Part shown: positions 58,201-64,000 of the stretch, in pieces
Layout: each line of letters begins with the position of its first letter
Position numbering within the stretch: the first letter of the stretch is position 1
NCBI GenBank assembly: GCA_036560705.1
Contig: DATBQR010000075.1
Coordinates: 1 to 64,000 of the forward strand
From: RBG-16-66-20 sp036560705
Lineage (GTDB): Bacteria > Pseudomonadota > Gammaproteobacteria > Burkholderiales > SG8-39
Direction: 5' to 3'
DNA: 64,000 bases
Made by a program: the position numbers and the translations under genes
Notes under the pieces: generated by a model
The model's database searches: none
Told to the model about the DNA's origin: nothing
Seen by the model: the letters and a program-made list of their open reading frames with translations, nothing else

Positions 58201-58358
58201 TCGGCTCGGAGCTGCGCCACCCGCTCGGCGTCGCCATGGTGGGCGGCCTGCTGCTCAGCCAGGCGCTGACGCTGTTCACCACGCCGGTGATTTACCTGTG
58301 GTTTGACCGGTGGTCGAGGGGTTTTGAAAAAGAAAATCCCGTAGAAGACGCGAAATGA
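55254..58358 (+). CDS. RND efflux permease 1 (MdtB-like)
   Basis: 1034 residues, 12 membrane helices with two large periplasmic loops. RND markers: N-terminal [40 protein letters not shown], TM4 proton-relay [20 protein letters not shown] (Asp pair ~400), TM10 Lys in [20 protein letters not shown]. The [20 protein letters not shown] loop is of HAE1/MdtB type. GTG start at 55254. Together with the second permease it should form a heterotrimeric pump like MdtBC. The stop overlaps the second permease's ATG by four bases. Confidence 0.94.
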   Translation: [1034 protein letters not shown]

Positions 58359-61300
58359 ATATTTCCGCCCCGTTCATCCGGCGCCCCGTCGCCACCACGC
58401 TGCTGACCATCGCGGTGGTGCTGGCGGGCGCGGTGGCCTTCCGCACGCTGCCGGTGTCGCCGCTGCCGCAGGTGGATTTCCCCACCATCTCGGTGAGCGC
58501 CGCGCAGGCCGGGGCGAGCCCGGAGACCATGGCGGCCACCGTCGCCACGCCGCTGGAGCGCGCGCTGGGGACCATCGCCGGGGTCACCGAGATCACTTCC
58601 AACAGCTCGCTCGGCTCGACGCGCATCGTGCTGCAGTTCGACCTCTCCCGCGACATCGACGGCGCGGCGCGCGACACGCAGGCGGCGATCAACGCGGCGC
58701 GCACGCTGCTGCCGACCGGCCTGACCAGCAACCCGACCTACCGCAAGGTGAACCCGGCGGACGCGCCGATCATGATCCTGGCGATGACCTCCGAGACGAT
58801 GACGCAGGGCCAGATGTACGACATCGGCTCGACGATCCTCGCGCAGAAGCTCTCGCAGGTGCAGGGCGTCGGCCAGGTGACCGTAGGCGGCAGCTCGCTG
58901 CCCGCCGTGCGCGTGGAGCTCAATCCCCAGGCGCTCTACAAGTACGGCATCGGGCCGGAGAACGTGCGCGCGGCGATCGCCTCCACCAACGTCAACCGCC
59001 CGAAGGGCTCGCTGGAGGAGGGCGACCGGCACTGGCAGATCCTCGCCAACGACCAGGCGAAAAAAGCCGCCGACTACATGCCGGTCGTCGTCGCCTACCG
59101 GAAGGACGCGGCCGGCAACGGCGCCGCCGTGCGCCTTGCCGACGTCGCGGAGGTGGTGGACTCGGTGCAGGACCTGCGCAACGCGGGTTCCTCCAACGGC
59201 AAGCCCTCGGTGCTGCTCATCATCTACCGCCAGCCGAACGCCAACATCATCGAGACCGTGGACCGCGTGAAGAGCCTGCTGCCGGTGCTGGGCGCCTCGA
59301 TCCCGGCGAGCGTCGACCTGGACCTGGTGATCGACCGCACGCCGACCATCCGCGGCTCCCTGCGCGACACCGAGCGCACGCTGCTGATCGCCATCGCGCT
59401 GGTGATCCTGGTGGTGTTCGCCTTCCTGCGCGACTGGCGCGCGACGCTGATCCCTAGCGTGGCGGTGCCGGTGTCGCTGATCGGCACCTTCGGCGTGATG
59501 TACCTGTGCAAGTACAGCCTGAACAACCTGTCGCTGATGGCGCTCATCATCGCCACCGGCTTCGTGGTGGACGACGCCATCGTGGTGCTGGAGAACATCG
59601 CGCGGCGCATGGAGCACGGCGAGCCGCCGCGCCAGGCGGCGCTCAACGGCGCCAAGGACGTCGGCTTCACCGTGCTGTCGATGAGCCTGTCGCTGATCGC
59701 GGTGTTCATCCCGATCCTGCTGATGGGCGGCATCGTCGGCCGCCTGTTCCGCGAGTTCGCGGTGGTGCTGTCGGTGGCGATCCTCATCTCGCTGGTGGTG
59801 TCGCTGACGACGACGCCGATGATGTGCGCCCTGCTGCTGAAGAACAAGCCCGCGCGCGAGCCCGGAAAACTCTACCGCTGGAGCGAAGGCGCCTTCAACT
59901 TCGTGCTGGGCCGCTACGAGGTCGCGCTCGCCTGGGCGCTGCGCCACAAGCCGCTGACGATCCTGATCCTGTTCGCCACCATCTGCGTCAACGTGTGGCT
60001 GTACGTCGTCGTGCCGAAGGGCTTCTTCCCGCAGCAGGACACCGGGCGGCTGATCGGCGCGATCCAGGCCGACCAGGGCATCTCCTTCCAGGCGATGCGC
60101 GGCAAGCTCGCCGACTTCATCGACATCGTGCGCAAGGACCCGGCGGTGGAAAACGTGGTCGGCTTCTCCGGCGGCGGCGGCTTCGGCGGGCGCAACACCG
60201 GCGCGATGTTCGTTTCGCTCAAGCCGCTGCCGGTGCGCAAGCTCTCCGTGGACCGGGTGATCGCGCGCCTGCGCATCGCGCTCTCCAAGGAGCCCGGCGC
60301 GAACCTGTTCCTGTTCCCGGTGCAGGACATCCGCATCGGCGGCCGCCAGTCGAACGCGCAGTACCAGTTCACGCTGCTGGCCGACGAGCTGGAGGAGCTG
60401 CGCACCTGGGAGCCGCGCATCCGCGCCGCGCTGGCCGAGCTGCCCGAACTGGCCGACGTGAACTCCGACCGCCAGGACAAGGGCCTGCAGACTTCGCTGG
60501 TCATCGACCGCGACACCGCCTCGAAATTCGGCATCGCGCCGGGTGCGGTCGACGCCACGCTGAACGACGTGTTCGGCCAGCGGCTCGTCTCGACGATCTA
60601 CAACCCGCTAAACCAGTACCGGGTGGTGATGGAGGCGGCGCCGCAGTACTGGCAGAATCCGGAGGCGCTGAAGAGCGTCTACGTCACCGGCAACACCGCG
60701 CCGATTTCCACCAGCGTCAACGCCGCCGTCAACAGCACGGCCGCCCCGGGCACCGCCGCCGCCATCCCCACGGTCAGCGCGGCGACGAGCGTGCAGGTGC
60801 CCCTGTCGGCCTTCAGCCGCTACGAGATCACCAACACGCCGCTCTCGATCGCCCACCAGAGCCAGTTCCCCGCCGCCACCATCTCCTTCAACCTGCCGCC
60901 CGATGTGCCGCTGTCGGCGGCGACCGACGCGGTGAACGCCGCGGTCGACCGCCTGGCGGTGCCGACCGGCATCCACGGCACTTTCCAGGGCACTGCGCGC
61001 GCCTTCCAGGCCTCGCTCGACAGCCAGCCGCTGCTGATCCTCGCGGCGCTGATCGCCGTCTACCTGGTGCTGGGCATGCTCTACGAGAGCATCGTGCACC
61101 CGATCACCATCCTCTCCACGCTGCCCTCGGCGGGCGTCGGCGCGATCCTCGCGCTGATCGTGTTCGGCTCGGAGCTGGACATCATTTCGCTGATCGGCGT
61201 GATCCTGCTGATCGGCATCGTCAAGAAGAACGCCATCATGATGATCGACTTCGCCATCGACGCGCAGCGCAGCCGCGGCCTCGCCCCGGAAAAGGCGATC

Positions 61301-61561
61301 TTCGAGGCCTGCCTGGTGCGCTTCCGGCCGATCATGATGACCACCATGGCGGCGCTGCTGTCCGCGGTGCCGCTCGCCATCGGCTTCGGCGAGGGCGCCG
61401 AGCTGCGCCGGCCGCTCGGCATCGCCATCGTCGGCGGCCTGATCGTCAGCCAGCTGCTGACGCTGTTTTCCACGCCGGTGATCTATCTCTACCTGGAAAC
61501 CTTCGGACGCTGGCTCGGCAAATTCCGGGGTAAAAGGGCATTGCAACTGAAAACCTCATGA
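58355..61561 (+). CDS. RND efflux permease 2 (MdtC-like, with a low-complexity insertion)
   Basis: 1068 residues. Same architecture as permease 1: [40 protein letters not shown], TM4 [20 protein letters not shown], TM10 [20 protein letters not shown]. It differs by an Ala/Ser/Thr-rich insertion at about residues 779-814 ([20 protein letters not shown] onward) in a periplasmic loop where MdtC-type proteins have only a few residues. The end of the gene overlaps the channel gene by four bases. Two non-identical permeases with one adaptor is the MdtABC layout. Confidence 0.94.
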   Translation: [1068 protein letters not shown]

Positions 61562-62994
61562 ACCGACTCCCGCTCCTGCTGTTGCTGCTCGCCGGCTGCA
61601 CCGTCGGCCCGGACTACGTGCGCCCGAAAGTCGAGGTGCCCGCCGCGTACAAGGAGAACCGCGCGGAGAACCGCGCGGAGAACGGCGCGGCCGCCGGCGA
61701 CTGGAAGCCGGCCGAGCCGCGCGACGCCGCGGCGCGCGGCAAGTGGTGGGAGGTTTTTGGCGACGCGCAGCTGGACGCGCTGATGCCGCAGGTGGATCTT
61801 TCCAACCAGACCGTCGCCGCGGCCGAGGCGCAGGTGCGCATCTCGGCGGCGCTCGCCGACCAGTCGCGCGCGCAGTGGTGGCCGACGCTCACCGGTTCGG
61901 TGCAGCGCACGGAATCCAAGCCCTCGTCGACCACCGGCCCGGTGGTCGGCAACCCGACCTCCAAGCGCATCATCGATTCGCTGCCGCTCAGCGCTTCCTG
62001 GGAAGCGGACGTCTGGGGCCGCATCCGCCGCCTGGTGGAGGAGGGCGACGCCACCACCAAGGCGAGCGCGGCCGACCTGCTGGCTGCGCGCCTGTCGGCG
62101 CAGGCGGCGCTGGCGCAGAGCTACTTCCAGCTGCGCACGCTGGACGCGCAGAAAAAACTGGCCGACGAAACCGTCGCGGCCCTCGAGAAGTCCCTGCAGC
62201 TCACCCGCAACCGCTACGCCGTCGGCGTCGCCGCGCAGGCCGACGTGGTGGCGGCCCAGGCGCAGCTGCTGTCGGCGCGCGCGCAGGCGCTCGACCTCGG
62301 CGCGCAGCGCGCGCCGCTCGAGCACGCCATCGCGGTGCTGATCGGCAAGCCGGCCGCCGATTTTTCGCTCGCTTTCGCGCCGCTCGCGGCGACGCCGCCG
62401 CCGGTGCCTGCCGCGGGCCTGCCCGCCGACCTGCTCGAGCGCCGGCCGGACGTCGCGGCCGCCGAGCGGCGCGTCGAGGCGGCCAACGCGCAGATCGGCG
62501 TCGCCAAGGCCGCGTTCTTCCCCACCGCCACGCTGGGCGCCACCTACGGCTACCAGACCGCCACGCCCGCGCTCTGGCTCACGCACCCGAGCCTGTTCTG
62601 GTCGGTGGGCCCGGCGCTCGCCTTCACGCTGTTCGACGGCGGCCGGCGCGACGCGGTCTCGGCGCAGGCGCGCGCGGGCTACGACCAGACCGTCGCCAAT
62701 TACCGCGGCACCGTGCTGCAGGCCTTCGCCGACGTCGAGGACAACCTCGCGGCGCTGCGCATCCTCGAGCAGGAGGCCGCCGTGCAGGCCGAAGCCGTGA
62801 AGGCCGCCAACCAGTCGCTCGATCTCACGCTCAACCAGTACAAGGCGGGCATCGTCACCTACCTGCAGGTGGTGGTCGCCGCGACCGCCGCGTTTTCCGC
62901 CCAGCAGTCGGAAGCGACGATCCTCGGCCGGCGCATGGCCGCCAGCGTGCTGCTGGTCAAGGCGCTCGGCGGCGGCTGGGAAGCGAAGCCGTAA
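61558..62994 (+). CDS. RND efflux outer-membrane channel, NodT family lipoprotein
   Basis: 478 residues. Lipobox LLLLLAGCTVGPDYVRPKVE (Cys ~15), then the OEP repeats forming the TolC-like barrel and tunnel: WWEVFGDAQLDALMPQV, ELPLSASWEADVWGRI-type segment (LPLSASWEADVWGRIRRLVE), LLERRPDVAAAERRVEAANA, ATLGATYGYQTATPALW, LDLTLNQYKAGIVTYLQVVV. Near the N-terminus three 12-bp repeats code ENRAENRAENGA (residues 33-44). Completes the four-gene pump operon. No local regulator gene is seen. Confidence 0.93.
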   Translation: MNRLPLLLLLLAGCTVGPDYVRPKVEVPAAYKENRAENRAENGAAAGDWKPAEPRDAAARGKWWEVFGDAQLDALMPQVDLSNQTVAAAEAQVRISAALADQSRAQWWPTLTGSVQRTESKPSSTTGPVVGNPTSKRIIDSLPLSASWEADVWGRIRRLVEEGDATTKASAADLLAARLSAQAALAQSYFQLRTLDAQKKLADETVAALEKSLQLTRNRYAVGVAAQADVVAAQAQLLSARAQALDLGAQRAPLEHAIAVLIGKPAADFSLAFAPLAATPPPVPAAGLPADLLERRPDVAAAERRVEAANAQIGVAKAAFFPTATLGATYGYQTATPALWLTHPSLFWSVGPALAFTLFDGGRRDAVSAQARAGYDQTVANYRGTVLQAFADVEDNLAALRILEQEAAVQAEAVKAANQSLDLTLNQYKAGIVTYLQVVVAATAAFSAQQSEATILGRRMAASVLLVKALGGGWEAKP

Positions 62995-63007
62995 TTCTTG
63001 CTCGCGG

Positions 63008-63640
63008 CTAGTTCTGTACCAGGGCGCCGTTTTCCACGCGTACCCGGCTGCCGACGCTGAATCCCGGCTGCGCCGCGTAGGAAACGGTCTGCGCGCCGCC
63101 GCCTTCCAGGCGCACCACCACGTCGTAGCGGGTGGTCGTGGTCACCTTCTTCTGGATTTCGTTGCCGAGGAACGCCCCGCCTGCGGCGCCCGCGAGTTCG
63201 GCTACGGTCTTACCGCCGCCGTGGCCGATCTGGCTGCCTACCAGGGCGCCGGCCACGCCGCCGCCGACCATGCCGACCGCGCCGCCCTGGCCCTTCTGCT
63301 GGACCGCGTTGACCGATTCGACGACGCCGCAACTGGCGCAACGGGGCTGCTGCGAGGCCTCCGCGAGCTGCTGGTGGCGTGCGCGGTCGCGCGCCGCCTG
63401 TTCACGCGCAATCTGTTCGCGCGCTCCCTGCTCGCGTGCCGCGCGGTGTTCCGCGGTCTCGGCCGGCACGGCGGGCGCCGGGGGTGGAGGTGCGGCGGCA
63501 ACCTGCGCTGCGGCGGGTTCCGCGCTGGAACCCGGCAAGTGGCCGGTCATCGCCGCCACGCCGACCGCCGACGCGATGATCACCGCGACCGCCGCTCCGG
63601 CGGCCAGGGGATGGATCCTGCTCTTTTGCTGCGTTTCCAT
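63008..63640 (-). CDS. Glycine-zipper 2TM domain protein
   Basis: 210 residues from ATG 63640 (METQQKSRIHPLAAGAAVAV), preceded by GGAGAT. One N-terminal membrane helix (AAGAAVAVIIASAVGVAAM), an Ala/Pro then Glu/Arg/Gln-rich coiled segment (EHRAAREQGAREQIAREQAA), a CASCGVVESVNAVQQKGQGG motif and the glycine zipper (MVGGGVAGALVGSQIGHGGG, KTVAELAGAAGGAFLGNEIQ). A small beta domain closes it (TTRYDVVVRLEGGGAQTVSY, AAQPGFSVGSRVRVENGALV). This is the SlyB/Rickettsia 17-kDa-like envelope family; role in envelope integrity inferred. Converges with the efflux operon, 13 bases apart. Confidence 0.83.
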   Translation of the reverse strand: METQQKSRIHPLAAGAAVAVIIASAVGVAAMTGHLPGSSAEPAAAQVAAAPPPPAPAVPAETAEHRAAREQGAREQIAREQAARDRARHQQLAEASQQPRCASCGVVESVNAVQQKGQGGAVGMVGGGVAGALVGSQIGHGGGKTVAELAGAAGGAFLGNEIQKKVTTTTRYDVVVRLEGGGAQTVSYAAQPGFSVGSRVRVENGALVQN

Positions 63641-63750
63641 GAATATCTCCGGTTGCACGACAGATCACCTTAGGCGTGCAAGGGCGAAGGGACAGTGTGT
63701 CAGCACACATAGAGCGAGGCCGCGGCGGGCTTGCCAGGCCCGGTCTGCGC

Positions 63751-64000
63751 CTACCACTGTTTGTGGAAGCCGACGGATGCTCCGTGCGGCAGCAGCCCGA
63801 GCACCCATGGACTGTCGCGGCTATGCGCGTAGTAGCCGATGCCGGTCCCGATCGCGAATCCGGCAAGCACGTCGGTCTGCCAGTGGGCGTGCACCTTGAC
63901 GCGCGCCACCGCATCGTAGGCCGGCAGCAGTTCGAGCGCCCAGATCCAGGGGTGATCGTTCCGGTACTCGAGGATGAGGGGCGTGACGACGGCGCTCATG
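63751..64000 (-). CDS. PAP2 superfamily phosphatase (5' part missing)
   Basis: Only the C-terminal 82 codons are visible; the frame stays open at the right edge. The stretch LLPAYDAVARVKVHAHWQTD followed by VLAGFAIGTGIGYYAHSRDS is the third PAP2 motif (R...H...D) with the catalytic His and Asp. MSAVVTPLILEYRNDHPW just before it fits the residues after the SGH motif, which would lie outside the window. So the Met at 63999 is probably internal. Likely lipid phosphate or undecaprenyl-pyrophosphate phosphatase. Confidence 0.78.
   Translation of the reverse strand, partial: MSAVVTPLILEYRNDHPWIWALELLPAYDAVARVKVHAHWQTDVLAGFAIGTGIGYYAHSRDSPWVLGLLPHGASVGFHKQW

Overview
The window reads as a chromosomal segment of a high-GC betaproteobacterium. 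The evidence is gene order and family content, not a 16S gene: the block rplU-rpmA-obgE-proB-CNP1-like gene-rppH-proS-lytic transglycosylase, a PP0621-family gene directly before a PilS/PilR pair and ampD, a PhaM-like granule protein, a zinc-free (type B) L31 protein beside rho, and an orn/M48/pterin dehydratase/CobD-like/Nudix neighbourhood. Most of it is housekeeping DNA. I see no prophage, insertion sequence, CRISPR array or secretion island.

Layout. 1-5500 is the most accessory-looking part: a secreted hydrolase cut by the edge, a membrane methyltransferase divergent from a TetR regulator with two palindromic operators between them, then three lipid or envelope genes (fatty acid desaturase, sterol-desaturase-type hydroxylase, LpxR-like lipid A deacylase). 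5500-9500 holds a secreted hypothetical, an EamA exporter, an SDR protein lacking the catalytic Tyr, a DUF4202 gene and an MFS transporter. 9550-16545 is a cell-wall and repair block: surE-pcm-nlpD, mltB, a transglutaminase/DUF58 pair and a soluble lytic transglycosylase. 16542-24049 is the proS/rppH/CNP1/proB/obgE/rpmA/rplU block with an extra CBS-rubrerythrin-DUF3501 cassette. 24144-29053 runs ispB, tRNA-Pro(CGG), PP0621 gene, pilS, pilR, ampD. 29312-33648 is nrdA-nrdB-DUF2442, followed by a lysine-rich histone-like gene.

34307-35237 is a lytic transglycosylase with a strong promoter and a roughly 205-nt structured 5' leader, the least explained element here. 36491-42726 is a long same-strand run: maeB, patatin, PhaM-like, quinone oxidoreductase, CoA pyrophosphatase Nudix, CobD/CbiB-like. 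42739-45670 is a chain of overlapping minus-strand genes (DUF2007/zinc ribbon, pterin dehydratase, M48 protease), then orn and ridA converging on a REP-like hairpin. 45667-52469 holds an FAD oxidoreductase, DUF6494, pgi, a GT39-type glycosyltransferase, rpmE2, rho and trxA. 52581-53767 holds fdxA, a BON protein and an orphan HicB-like gene. 53855-62994 is a four-gene tripartite RND efflux operon with two different permeases (MdtABC-like layout) plus its outer-membrane channel. The window ends in a glycine-zipper protein and a truncated PAP2 phosphatase.

Themes. Peptidoglycan turnover is over-represented: three lytic transglycosylases, AmpD and NlpD. Redox and NADPH functions also recur (nrdAB, trxA, fdxA, rubrerythrin, maeB, quinone reductase). 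Translational coupling through ATGA, GTGA or TGATG overlaps is very common. I did not find a convincing new multi-gene system. The best leads are the structured leader before the transglycosylase, the TetR operator pair, and gene absences from otherwise conserved blocks (no moxR before DUF58, no rpoS after nlpD).
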